Part shown: positions 50,326 to 58,990 of the stretch, piece by piece
Layout of the letters: the number at the start of each line of letters is the position of its first letter
Position numbering within the stretch: position 1 is the first letter of the stretch
Source of the DNA: Nostoc sp. 'Peltigera membranacea cyanobiont' 210A
GTDB taxonomy: Bacteria > Cyanobacteriota > Cyanobacteriia > Cyanobacteriales > Nostocaceae
Length of the DNA stretch: 64,000 bases
NCBI RefSeq assembly: GCF_002246015.1
Contig: NZ_NOLJ01000001.1
Span: 978,234 to 1,042,233, forward strand
Direction of reading: 5' to 3'
Notes under the pieces: model-generated
Told to the model about the DNA's origin: nothing
What the model saw: only the letters and a program-made list of their open reading frames with translations
Databases searched by the model: none
Program-made: the position numbers and the translations under genes

Positions 50326-53184
50326 TTAGACAGCCTTCTTGCCCATAATCCGCAAAAATATCTTCTCCGCTTCAATCCACACAAACATTAAGGCACTGAA
50401 ACCAATACAAACCCCTAACTCTTGCAGATTCAAGTAGTGAGTACCAAAGAAATCTCGCAGGGGTGGGACGTAAACTAGCATCAACTGCAAAATCGTGGTG
50501 ACAACAACAGCCGCTAGTACAAATATATTGGAGAAGGGATTCATCTCGATGGCCAGTCGGTTGTTGGAGCGAATGGCGATCGCATGACCCATTTGGGCAA
50601 TACACAAGGTTGTAAATACCATTGTCTTCCAGGTATCGCGATCGCCTTGATATCCAGCAGCATGGGTATGTTGATAAGCCCACCACATTAAGGCAATGCT
50701 GATAATGGCAAAGATGATACCAATGCGAATCATGTAAGAACCTAATCCCCTGGCGAAAATACTTTCACGGGGACTAAAAGGCGGACGTTGCATGACATCC
50801 GGTTCTGGAGGTTCCACAGCTAATGCCAAGGCTGGTAAACCGTCTGTCACCAAGTTCATCCACAGAATTTGTAAGGGGGTAAGGGGAACGCCTCCTAAAC
50901 CAATTAGAGGTGCGGCTGCAATTGTGAGAACTTCACCGATGTTACTGCCCAGGATGTATTTAATAAAGCGGCGGATATTGGTGTAAACAACTCTACCTTC
51001 CTTGGTGGCGCTGACAATGGTGGCGAAGTTGTCATCAAGTAACACCATGTCACTGGCTTCTTTACTGACATCTGTACCAGTAATACCCATTGCAATACCG
51101 ATGTCGGCTTGTTTGAGGGCTGGGGCATCGTTGACACCATCGCCTGTCATCGCCACAAATCGACCCCGGCGTTGCAGTGCTTGGACAATTCGCAGTTTGT
51201 GTTCTGGGGAAACTCTGGCATAGATGCTCACCAAGTCAACGTTTTGCTCTAATTCCTGGTCAGTCATCCGTTGCAATTCTTGACCTGTGAGAACACGATC
51301 GCCTTCTTGGGCAATTCCCAAATCGGTAGCGATCGCTCGTGCTGTTAATTGGTGGTCGCCAGTAATCATCACTGGGCGAATACCTGCATCTCGACACTCT
51401 TGCACAGCTGCCCTTACCTCTGGGCGTGGCGCATCCAGCATTCCTACCAATCCCAGCCACACTAAGCCTTGCTCAGATACTTCATCGGAACCTTCTGGTG
51501 GGATTTCTGCCAAGGGTTTGTAGGCAAAACCTAGTACCCGCAAACCTTTACTTGCCATCAGGTCATTTTGTGTCAAAATGTTTTGGCGTTGTGCTTCGGT
51601 CAAGGGGTCTGTGTCATTGCCCAAATGAATTTGAGTGGAACGTGCCAAGATTAACTCTGGGGAACCTTTGGTAAACATTAAGTAAGGTTCAGATTGGAGA
51701 AAACTAGCGATCGCCGGGTCAACGCCTCTCGAAGATGCGTCACCTGTGGCAACTCCCTCCACCTGAGAAATTACGCTCATCCGCTTCCGTTCTGAGGAGA
51801 AGGGGAACTCCCTAACTCTGGGTAATTTACTGTTCCACTGGTCTTTTTCGATTCCAGCTTTTCCCGCCAGTGTTAACAATGCCCCCTCTGTGGGATCTCC
51901 CAAAATTGCCCAATCACCTTGTTCTTTTTGCAATACCGAATCATTACAAATAGCACAGGCTACTGATAACGCTGAGATTTCTGGAGACGCCTCTAGGGAA
52001 ATTTTTTGACCATCTAACTGAAAGTCCCCTGTGGGAGCGTAACCTTCGCCGATGACGCGAAAGGTTTTGTTGTTAGTAAAAACCGATTGCACGACCATTT
52101 TATTTTGAGTCAGTGTACCGGTTTTATCCGAACAGATGGTAGTTACAGAACCCAACGTTTCCACTGCTGGCAATTTGCGAATCAAGGCATTTTGGCGCAC
52201 CATTCGCTGGGTTCCCAGTGCCAAGGTGACGGTAATTACTGCTGGTAAACCTTCTGGCACCACAGCAACCGCCATACTCAAGGAAACTTCCAAGAGTTCT
52301 TGGATGTTTTTAAAACCTCCGTCCTTGAGGACACCACCGATAACGACAATCGCCACGAGAATCAAGGAACCCGTAACCAGGACGTTGCCTAGTTGAGTCA
52401 TCCGTTGCTGTAACGGCGTAGGTTCACTTTCCACCGACTGCAACATGGTGGCAATTTTGCCGAGTTCTGTAGTCATTCCGGTGTTAGTCACCAGAACCTT
52501 GCCTCGTCCTTGGACTACTTCAGTTCCTTGAAATACGACATTTAGGCGATCGCCTAATGATGTTTCCTCCGGTAATTTTAGTGATGCCTGTTTATTCACC
52601 GCTTCGGCTTCACCAGTCAATGCTGACTCTCGCACTTGTAAATTTGACTGTTCTATCAAGCGCCCATCTGCGGCTATCTGCATCCCAGCTTCCAGCAGCA
52701 TTACATCCCCTGGAACTAGTTCCTTGGCTGCTATCTCCACCAATCTGGTGTCGCGGATAACCCGCACTAAGGGAGAGGTCATTTTTTTCAAGGCTGCCAA
52801 TGCTTTTTCAGCACGGCTTTCTTGGACGTAGCCGAGTATGCCATTGAGAATGACAATTGCTAAGATAGCGATCGTATCTTTAAATGGCACTTCACCAGGC
52901 TTCAAAGTGCCCGACCGCCAACTCCATAGGTCTATCAAGCCAGAAATTAGAGCTACGCCAATCAGCATCAACAACATAATGTTCTTGAACTGATCGAGAA
53001 GAATTTCCCAAGTACTACGGCCAGCAGTTTCTTCAAGTTCGTTGGGGCCGTATTTTTGTAATCTCTGTTGAATTTCTTGGGGTGTTAAGCCACTGTCTGC
53101 ATTACTATCAAGCAGGTCTAGCGCTTTATCAACTTCTAAACTATGCCAAACGGCGGCACCTTCAGGCAGAGAATTAGCAGACAT
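50326..53184 (-). CDS. P-type (P2A, Ca-type) cation-transporting ATPase
   Basis: About 952 residues. Cation_ATPase_N lies at the start ([39 protein letters not shown]). The actuator domain has ALTGEA, the phosphorylation motif is [10 protein letters not shown], the ATP-binding region FTKGSPE, and the hinge [18 protein letters not shown]4 carries the transport motif [17 protein letters not shown] of Ca2+ ATPases and the C-terminal six-helix unit is complete. This fits a PacL/SERCA-like calcium or manganese exporter in the plasma membrane. An upstream GTG at 53196 is an alternative start to ATG 53184. Confidence 0.95.
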   Translation of the reverse strand: MSANSLPEGAAVWHSLEVDKALDLLDSNADSGLTPQEIQQRLQKYGPNELEETAGRSTWEILLDQFKNIMLLMLIGVALISGLIDLWSWRSGTLKPGEVPFKDTIAILAIVILNGILGYVQESRAEKALAALKKMTSPLVRVIRDTRLVEIAAKELVPGDVMLLEAGMQIAADGRLIEQSNLQVRESALTGEAEAVNKQASLKLPEETSLGDRLNVVFQGTEVVQGRGKVLVTNTGMTTELGKIATMLQSVESEPTPLQQRMTQLGNVLVTGSLILVAIVVIGGVLKDGGFKNIQELLEVSLSMAVAVVPEGLPAVITVTLALGTQRMVRQNALIRKLPAVETLGSVTTICSDKTGTLTQNKMVVQSVFTNNKTFRVIGEGYAPTGDFQLDGQKISLEASPEISALSVACAICNDSVLQKEQGDWAILGDPTEGALLTLAGKAGIEKDQWNSKLPRVREFPFSSERKRMSVISQVEGVATGDASSRGVDPAIASFLQSEPYLMFTKGSPELILARSTQIHLGNDTDPLTEAQRQNILTQNDLMASKGLRVLGFAYKPLAEIPPEGSDEVSEQGLVWLGLVGMLDAPRPEVRAAVQECRDAGIRPVMITGDHQLTARAIATDLGIAQEGDRVLTGQELQRMTDQELEQNVDLVSIYARVSPEHKLRIVQALQRRGRFVAMTGDGVNDAPALKQADIGIAMGITGTDVSKEASDMVLLDDNFATIVSATKEGRVVYTNIRRFIKYILGSNIGEVLTIAAAPLIGLGGVPLTPLQILWMNLVTDGLPALALAVEPPEPDVMQRPPFSPRESIFARGLGSYMIRIGIIFAIISIALMWWAYQHTHAAGYQGDRDTWKTMVFTTLCIAQMGHAIAIRSNNRLAIEMNPFSNIFVLAAVVVTTILQLMLVYVPPLRDFFGTHYLNLQELGVCIGFSALMFVWIEAEKIFLRIMGKKAV

Positions 53185-53468
53185 CGTGTAGGTCACAGCA
53201 AATGGTTACAAAATTCGATCATAATTTAGTGATGGCAGGAATTCCATCTCCTAAAGTTACATTAAGGCGATCGCCCAGTTGTATGAGTGTATATGTAATT
53301 CTTAACATTTGTAAATTCCTCCTGTTTTGACATAGTATTATTTCTCACGAAAGAGTTTATCGGAACACATTGTACCGATAATTATTAGTACCTCGCCGTA
53401 AACGTGGCGATCGAGAACCACTAGATGTACTTGGTAAGAGCAACGCCCATTGTGGGCAGTCTTTTAAC

Positions 53469-53567
53469 TCACCACTCTTCATCTACCCCAATTAGGGAAG
53501 CCATTGCTCGACTAGAATTTTCTATATCCAGCAATTGGTCTGACGGCGGTAAAACCGCTTGAGTCAT
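53469..53567 (-). CDS. small protein of 32 residues with a strong ribosome site
   Basis: On the minus strand GGAGGAAAC immediately precedes ATG 53567. The frame gives MTQAVLPPSDQLLDIENSSR followed by AMASLIGVDEEW and a stop. The perfect Shine-Dalgarno and the acidic, non-random composition favour a real small gene. It is divergent from the transglutaminase-like gene, with about 52 bp between the starts, so a shared promoter zone would be extremely short. Function unknown. It could alternatively be the end product of a decayed gene. Confidence 0.5.
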   Translation of the reverse strand: MTQAVLPPSDQLLDIENSSRAMASLIGVDEEW

Positions 53568-53619
53568 GTTTCCTCCCCTACCTAAAGGTGAGGGTTTTTT
53601 ACACTTACCACAAGGTTTT

Positions 53620-55290
53620 ATGAGTTTTGCACTCCCCACTTTGACCGTTAGCCAGATGTTTGGGCAAAAAACAATTCGACCGCTTACTGCTGCTGCCCTG
53701 TGTGGCATTACTTTCATCAAAGATAGACTGATTGCTATTGACAGTATCAAAGGGCATCTACTAGAGATCGATCCCACCTCTGACAACAGCAAAATTCTCA
53801 ATTCCCATCAAGTTGAAGAATTTACCGATGTCACTGGTTTAGCTGCGTGGGATGATACCCTCTGGGTAAGCCGAGAAAATAGTGTTTATTTGTGCAAGCT
53901 CGATGCTTTGGATCTAGAACATTTTGTAACATTGCCTTATCCGGCTGATGGCGTTGCTGTTTGGGAAACAACAGTTTATGTTAGTTGCCAAAGGCTGGGC
54001 TACATTCTGGTTTTTGACCGCGAAACGCGAAAAGAGATTACCAGATTCTATGCCCCTGGAGTTGGGATAGAGAATTTGGCAGTCAACCAAGAAATGCTAT
54101 GGATTTGCGATCGCATCGAACAATCAGTTTACGCGATGGACAGAGCCACGGGAGAACTGCAATTCAGCGTCCTGACACCCTTTGAATGTCCCACAGGCAT
54201 AGCAATCCATAAAAATGCCGAAACAGGCAAAGAAAGTATTTACGTAGCCTACGCCTCAGAGGAGCCTTATATCCGGGACAACCCCAATGCCGATCCTAGT
54301 CATGAATTAACATTCCGCGATCGCACTTTTATTCACCCACTGTATTATCATTACGATCCAGATAAGCGCTACGCCCTCTCTAACGGCTATCTGATTGAAA
54401 TGTCTTATGCTGAGGAAATTGCCCCCTTAGACGAGGTTAATTTACCCGATGTCGAATGGCGCATCGCCCTACCATCCGAAACTGAGCGTCAAAAGGTGAA
54501 ACACGTTGAACCTATTGGTATACCCTTCACCGAAGAAGTGGTACAGGGGCAACGTGTAGCAGTCTTTAAATTTGATTCTCTTGCTCCAGGAGAACGGCAT
54601 ATATTTGGCTGGAAAGCACTTTTGGAAGTTCGAGGGATTAAGTATCGCATCACACCCAGAGATGTGGAAAATATACCTGAGTTGTCCCCAGAATTACAAA
54701 CACGCTACTTAGTGGATGACGACGATTTAGCAATGGATACTACCATTGTTCGCCGTGCCGCTAGAGAAGCAATTGGTTCTGAAACCAATGTGCTGCGAAA
54801 AATGCACAGCATCCGCAACTACGTCTACGATCAGTTATCCTACGGTATTAAACCTTACATTGACACGCCAGATACAGTTTTAGAGCGGGGCGTTGGTTCT
54901 TGTGGGGAATATGTCGGCGTTTTACTTGCTTTATCCCGTTTAAATGGCATCCCCTGCCGCACCGTAGGCAGGTACAAATGTCCTCCGCATAGTGACTTTG
55001 TAGGAGTACCGTTACAACCAGACTTTAATCATGTTTGGCTAGAATTCTACGTCCCAAATTTTGGTTGGTTGCCAATGGAATCCAATCCTGACGATATAGG
55101 TGAAGGTGGGCCTTATCCGACGCGATTTTTTATGGGCTTATGCTGGTATCACATTGAAATTGGTAAAGGTATCACCTTTGAAACGGTGACAAGTCAAGGC
55201 GAACGGCTAACCAAAGAAGATATCCCCATTGGTGATTTGGCGATTAATCATATTCGGTTCACAATTCTTAAAGAATTACCGCCTTTTTGA
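53620..55290 (+). CDS. beta-propeller plus transglutaminase-like protein
   Basis: A 556-residue protein. Residues about 20-240 are repeated strands with periodic A(I/V)DR/W..T patterns (LIAIDSIKGHLLEID, DTLWVSRENSVYLCKL, TVYVSCQRLGYILVFDRETR, MLWICDRIEQSVYAMDRATG), like an NHL/SMP-type propeller. Residues about 255-370 are an intermediate beta domain, and about 375-540 a transglutaminase-like domain. Its catalytic triad is visible: Cys in GVGSCGEYVGVLLALSRL, His in DFNHVWLEFY and Asp/Asn in PMESNPDD. It may act as a peptidase or amidase on an unknown substrate. No signal peptide is obvious, so it is probably cytoplasmic. ATG 53620 is chosen (AAGG five bases upstream); the longer frame from 53566 runs through repeat-like DNA. 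Confidence 0.87.
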   Translation: MSFALPTLTVSQMFGQKTIRPLTAAALCGITFIKDRLIAIDSIKGHLLEIDPTSDNSKILNSHQVEEFTDVTGLAAWDDTLWVSRENSVYLCKLDALDLEHFVTLPYPADGVAVWETTVYVSCQRLGYILVFDRETRKEITRFYAPGVGIENLAVNQEMLWICDRIEQSVYAMDRATGELQFSVLTPFECPTGIAIHKNAETGKESIYVAYASEEPYIRDNPNADPSHELTFRDRTFIHPLYYHYDPDKRYALSNGYLIEMSYAEEIAPLDEVNLPDVEWRIALPSETERQKVKHVEPIGIPFTEEVVQGQRVAVFKFDSLAPGERHIFGWKALLEVRGIKYRITPRDVENIPELSPELQTRYLVDDDDLAMDTTIVRRAAREAIGSETNVLRKMHSIRNYVYDQLSYGIKPYIDTPDTVLERGVGSCGEYVGVLLALSRLNGIPCRTVGRYKCPPHSDFVGVPLQPDFNHVWLEFYVPNFGWLPMESNPDDIGEGGPYPTRFFMGLCWYHIEIGKGITFETVTSQGERLTKEDIPIGDLAINHIRFTILKELPPF

Positions 55291-55328
55291 ATTTAGGCAT
55301 TGCAGAAAGGCGCTAAGAAAGCGAGTAG

Positions 55329-55475
55329 TGGCGTGGCAAGGCTAAAATGTTGCAAAAAAAATGTAGGTTGGGTGGAGGCTTTGCGTAACCCAACATCCTG
55401 ATATATGTTGGGTTGCGCTCCGCTTCACCCAACCTACGTCTACGTTTAATGCACAAATTTAGTCTTGACACGCCA
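55329..55475. mobile_element. MITE 1 of a tandem pair (TIR TGGCGTGkCAAGrCTAAA)
   Basis: Left end TGGCGTGGCAAGGCTAAA and right end TTTAGTCTTGACACGCCA are inverted repeats. The interior contains GTAGGTTGGGTGGAGGC ... GCTTCACCCAACCTAC, a long hairpin. It is preceded and followed by GTAG, consistent with a 4-bp target duplication. Confidence 0.85.
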
Positions 55476-55479
55476 GTAG

Positions 55480-55608
55480 TGGTGTGACAAGACTAAAATG
55501 TTGCAATAAATTTTCTTGTGGGGCGGGCATCTTGCCCGCCAATTAGGACGGGCTAGAAGCCCATCCCACAAGAGTTTGCTAATGCACAAATTTAGTCTTG
55601 ACACGCCA
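55480..55608. mobile_element. MITE 2 of a tandem pair, different interior
   Basis: Same terminal repeats as the preceding element (TGGTGTGACAAGACTAAA and TTTAGTCTTGACACGCCA), but the interior is another palindrome (CTTGTGGGGCGGGCATCTTG ... CCCATCCCACAAG). It is also followed by GTAG, so the array reads GTAG-MITE1-GTAG-MITE2-GTAG. Confidence 0.85.
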
Positions 55609-55637
55609 GTAGGCTAACGCACCTTAATACTCTCTGA

Positions 55638-56330
55638 TTAACCACAATTTTCGTCTATTTCTAAACTCTTATTCCTATTCAAGTATTCTTCAAACAATTC
55701 AAAAAACTTATGTAGTGCATCATGCTCATCTACAGAATAGAAAAGAATTATTTTAGACCATGACTGACCTGAGTTAATTCCATATTTTTCTTCAATCCAT
55801 GATTGAAAACCTTCAAATTCCCTTTCTGGCTCAGTTGGAGGTACGCCAACTTCTCTTCGAGCCAGACTATATCCTCGCAGAAGCATATCAAGTCTAGTAA
55901 TTGAATTAGTTCCTAAATACATTCCTGGTCTTTTTTTTATATTACTTGGAATCTCGTTGTAAATATCAAACTGAGGAAACCACAAATCCTGACGAAGCCT
56001 TAAAATGTCTTCACTTTCTTGAATTTTTGAATTATCTTTTTGTTCGATGAACTTTTCAAAAAGTTCAAAAAATTTATAGAAGGCATTTCTTTCACCAGGA
56101 AAAAGAAATAGAATTATTCTAGCCCAAGATTTAATTAAATTAGTTTCTGCTATTTCTTGCATCCACTCGTCAAATCCTTCCATTGGGTATCCTTCTGGAG
56201 TTGCTCCTAAGTCACTTAGTTGACCTAAATACCCAGCTACAAAGAAATCAAGACAAGTGATTGATGGCTTATCTATGTACATAACTGGATTTTCTTTAAT
56301 CTTTTGGAGAAGTGTACAAAGATTCATCAT
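55638..56330 (-). CDS. two-domain RPGMYL-type protein, intact copy of a duplicated gene
   Basis: A 230-residue acidic soluble protein made of two homologous units. Unit 1 (about 1-105): LLQKIKENPVMYIDKPSITCLDFFVAGYL, FDEWMQEIAE, ARIILFLFPGERNAFYKFFELFEKFI. Unit 2 (about 125-225): IPSNIKKRPGMYLGTNSITRLDMLLRGYSLARREV, FQSWIEEKYG, WSKIILFYSVDEHDALHKFFELFEEYL. The KKRPGMYLG...SI..L...L.GY pattern occurs in many bacterial hypothetical proteins without established function. The short, acidic, duplicated form next to a secreted protein gene recalls immunity proteins (inference only). A collinear copy with two nonsense codons lies immediately upstream (56407-57099). Confidence 0.85.
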   Translation of the reverse strand: MMNLCTLLQKIKENPVMYIDKPSITCLDFFVAGYLGQLSDLGATPEGYPMEGFDEWMQEIAETNLIKSWARIILFLFPGERNAFYKFFELFEKFIEQKDNSKIQESEDILRLRQDLWFPQFDIYNEIPSNIKKRPGMYLGTNSITRLDMLLRGYSLARREVGVPPTEPEREFEGFQSWIEEKYGINSGQSWSKIILFYSVDEHDALHKFFELFEEYLNRNKSLEIDENCG

Positions 56331-56406
56331 ATTGATTACTCCAATTTAATTTAGGGACTAGAGTGTGTTATTATGCCGTAGGCTAATGCACTTTAATACT
56401 TCCTGC

Positions 56407-57099
56407 TTAACCACTAATTTCGTCTACTTCTAAAGCCTTGTTCCTATTCAAGTATTCTTCAAACAGTTCAAAAAATTTCTGTAGTGCCTCATGCTCGTCT
56501 ACAGAAAAGAAAAGAATTATTTTAGACCATGACTGACCTGAGTTAATTCCATATTTTTCTTCAATCCATGATTGAAAACCTTCAAATTCCCTTTCTGGCT
56601 CTGTTGGAGGTACGCTCACTTCTCTTCGAGCCAGACTATATCCTCGCAAACGCATATTTAGTTCAGTGATTGGACTAGCTTCTAAATACATTCCTGGTCT
56701 TTTCTTTATAGCACCTAGAATCTCCTTGTAAATATCAAACTGAGGAAACATCAAATTCTGACGAAGCCTTAAAACGTCTTTATTTTCTTGAATTTTTTAA
56801 TTATTTTTCTGCTTTATGAACTTTTCAAATAACTCAAAAAAACTATAGAAAGCATCTCTTTCACTACTACAAAGAAACAAAATTATCTCAACTCAAGATT
56901 TAGCTACATCAGTTTTTGCTCTTTCTTGCATCCATTCATTAAATCCTTCGATTGGGTCGCCTTCTGGAGTTAATCCTAAGTTACTTAGTTGACTTAAATA
57001 CCCCACGACAAAGCAACTAAGGCAAGTAATTGATGGCTTATCTATGTATATGACTGGGTTATCTTTAATCTTTTGGAGAAGCGTAGAAAGCTCTTTCAT
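56407..57099 (-). pseudogene. second copy of the two-domain RPGMYL gene with two nonsense codons
   Basis: Exactly the same length (693 bp) and frame as the intact copy 55638-56330 and collinear with it, with no indel. Codon TGG in the SWARIILFL block is TGA here (56893-56895), and TCA in DNSKIQ is TAA (56797-56799). The first piece would be 68 residues (MKELSTLLQKIKDNPVIYID...). The last piece, from an internal ATG at 56754, would be a complete unit 2 of 115 residues (MMFPQFDIYKEILGAIKKRP...), which could still be made as a single-domain protein. Both pieces retain high similarity, so inactivation is recent. Confidence 0.88.
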
Positions 57100-57163
57100 G
57101 CCAGCAACCTCTAATTTGATAAATATTTATTAATTGAACAGCCACATCGCCCTTTTATTGAAG

Positions 57164-57835
57164 TCAATCTTTCCTATCACGAGGGGATGAATTATCTGGC
57201 AGTATATCAGCACGAACCAGATCACTAATCCATTCTCCCTCAATATTATTGTTAGAATAATTTGCATAATCATCCCATGTTATGGTGTCGCCAGTTGAAT
57301 ATTCATAAACGACTCCACGAGTTTGATTATTACCATCTCCATCATTTAAACGAATCCAGGTTACATAATCACCAGATGGAGGATAACCACCACCAAAATC
57401 ACGACCTGCATATTGATTAACTAGACTTCTAATTGCCCCCGGTACAGGTCGCCAACTTTGAAAATGATGAGTTACAAATTTGTCAGGAAAACCAGACCTC
57501 CTGTAATGTACTGTTTGGTGAAATTTGTAATTATAAAGAACTGAAGATTGACCTTGTGATCCACAAACTAAATTAAGTGGATAAAAAGAACAATATCTCT
57601 CCTGAGCTTTATTTGGAACCTGCTCATTTTGAGCTTTAGTTGTGCTAATTGGAGCCTTCGCAATAGGAGCTAATTCTGAACCAGCAGCGGCACATTCAGG
57701 TTGAATAGCACAAGCGTCTAGAGACGACAGCAATGCATAAACAGTTTGAGGTAAAATCCCTTTAAATATTAGAAGTAAAAGAAACGTCGAAATTCCTACT
57801 AATCTAAATACAGATTTATTTGTGGTTAACCGCAC
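57164..57835 (-). CDS. exported protein upstream of the duplicated RPGMYL genes
   Basis: A 223-residue protein. GTG 57835 is preferred because AAGGAG lies about eight bases upstream and the product then has a normal signal peptide (MRLTTNKSVFRLVGISTFLL, LLIFKGILPQTVYA). ATG 57883 would add 16 residues. The mature N-terminus has paired cysteines (DACAIQPEC, and later RYCSFYPLNLVC). The C-terminal about 120 residues are aromatic, Asn/Asp and Gly rich (SWRPVPGAIRSLVNQYAGRD, GGYPPSGDYVTWIRLNDGDG, TGDTITWDDYANYSNNN) and look like a compact globular or beta domain. No family is recognised. All three genes here are co-directional with short gaps (64-77 bp). Confidence 0.78.
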   Translation of the reverse strand: MRLTTNKSVFRLVGISTFLLLLIFKGILPQTVYALLSSLDACAIQPECAAAGSELAPIAKAPISTTKAQNEQVPNKAQERYCSFYPLNLVCGSQGQSSVLYNYKFHQTVHYRRSGFPDKFVTHHFQSWRPVPGAIRSLVNQYAGRDFGGGYPPSGDYVTWIRLNDGDGNNQTRGVVYEYSTGDTITWDDYANYSNNNIEGEWISDLVRADILPDNSSPRDRKD

Positions 57836-57980
57836 TAATCTTAACTCCTTACAACCAAAGATAAAAATCGATGTATCTGACATCTAGGTTGTCTGATAGG
57901 AGAAGAGAATCAGTCCAGTAAAAATACGAGTATTTAGTAGATTTTTTGGAAAATTGAACCAAGGTAAATAAATAAACTAA

Positions 57981-58844
57981 TTAGCTATTAATTCTTAAAC
58001 TTCTTAAACTGGGCAGTGGATATGATTGATGCTGCTTTAAATCGGCAAACTCACAGATAGAGTTAAATGGGCAAAAGCGGCAGTGAGAGCCAGGATTAGG
58101 AGGGAATATTTTACTAAAATTAGTATTTTCTTCCTGATATTTTTGCAAATCGTGCTGATGTTTATGAGCAATATTCGCTAACTCAAATTTTAAGGATTCT
58201 AATTCACTATTATTAATGCTAATTAACTCAGACTTCTTACATATTTCTAAATTATAAAATGATGCAACAGCTTTTCGTCCGGGGTAAAGATAACGAGCTG
58301 CTAACAAGTAAACTAATGCCTGTCGTTGGTCAAAAGCCGACTTACCAGTTTTGAAATCCAAAATATGTAAAGTGCTATCAGACTCAATGAAAACGCAGTC
58401 CATAGCCGCATATAAGCGAAAACAATAATCCTCTTGTTCAACTACTATCGGTTTGGGAAAGCCTTCATCACCCGGTGTTAATTGGATAATATCTTTATCC
58501 AAAAGCAACGGCGCATCGTGATATTTGTGCAAAATTTGCAGCACGCGTTGCTGAACTTGAACGCTTGAGTTGCCTAATTTTAGTAACTGGGCAACTCTTT
58601 CTACACCATCTGCTTGCTTCAACAGATGCCTGTGATGATGAAACTCATAAACGCCTTTTTGAGCTAGTATGCCAATCCGCTGAGGCGCGGTGGCTTGCGT
58701 TAAAAGCGCTTTGACTTGTGGTTCGTGTTGCCGTGCTTTGATAAACCCCCGTCTCATCTGGCAATGCCAGCGTTCTTGCCCAGTCGCTGGGGCAACTAGA
58801 GACCAAAGGTGATAACTGGCAAAAGGTCGATCGGGGGTTGACAT
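57981..58844 (-). CDS. RecB/Cas4-like PD-(D/E)XK nuclease
   Basis: A 287-residue protein. The nuclease core is RLYAAMDCVFIESDSTLHILDFKTGKSAFD (metal Asp, then D-x-K) followed by QALVYLLAARYLYP. A C-terminal iron-sulfur-type cysteine cluster reads HCRFCPFNSICEF. The N-terminal third (HLWSLVAPATGQERWHCQMRR ... FHHHRHLLKQ) has a His-rich segment and is common to the cyanobacterial branch. There is no helicase domain and no cas gene nearby, so it is a stand-alone exonuclease-like protein rather than a CRISPR Cas4. It is divergent from the phosphohexomutase gene. Confidence 0.9.
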   Translation of the reverse strand: MSTPDRPFASYHLWSLVAPATGQERWHCQMRRGFIKARQHEPQVKALLTQATAPQRIGILAQKGVYEFHHHRHLLKQADGVERVAQLLKLGNSSVQVQQRVLQILHKYHDAPLLLDKDIIQLTPGDEGFPKPIVVEQEDYCFRLYAAMDCVFIESDSTLHILDFKTGKSAFDQRQALVYLLAARYLYPGRKAVASFYNLEICKKSELISINNSELESLKFELANIAHKHQHDLQKYQEENTNFSKIFPPNPGSHCRFCPFNSICEFADLKQHQSYPLPSLRSLRINS

Positions 58845-58990
58845 TGCTCAGAAACAGTGAGAGAAAATACGGTGGGGAGAAGTTTAAACTAAGGCTTCCT
58901 TAGAAAAGAACTTCGGAGGATAGTTGCTGCTACACACGCTTTGCGGGAAGCTTTTATAGTACTGATAATGTACCGGAGCAAGTAGCAAAA

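Noticed and set aside
50372..52760. Multiple ORFs opposite the P-type ATPase gene
   Set aside because: Shadows of a well-conserved coding frame.
57981..58844. CRISPR-associated Cas4
   Set aside because: The nuclease core and cysteine cluster resemble Cas4, but no cas1/cas2 or repeats are nearby; it fits a stand-alone RecB-like nuclease.
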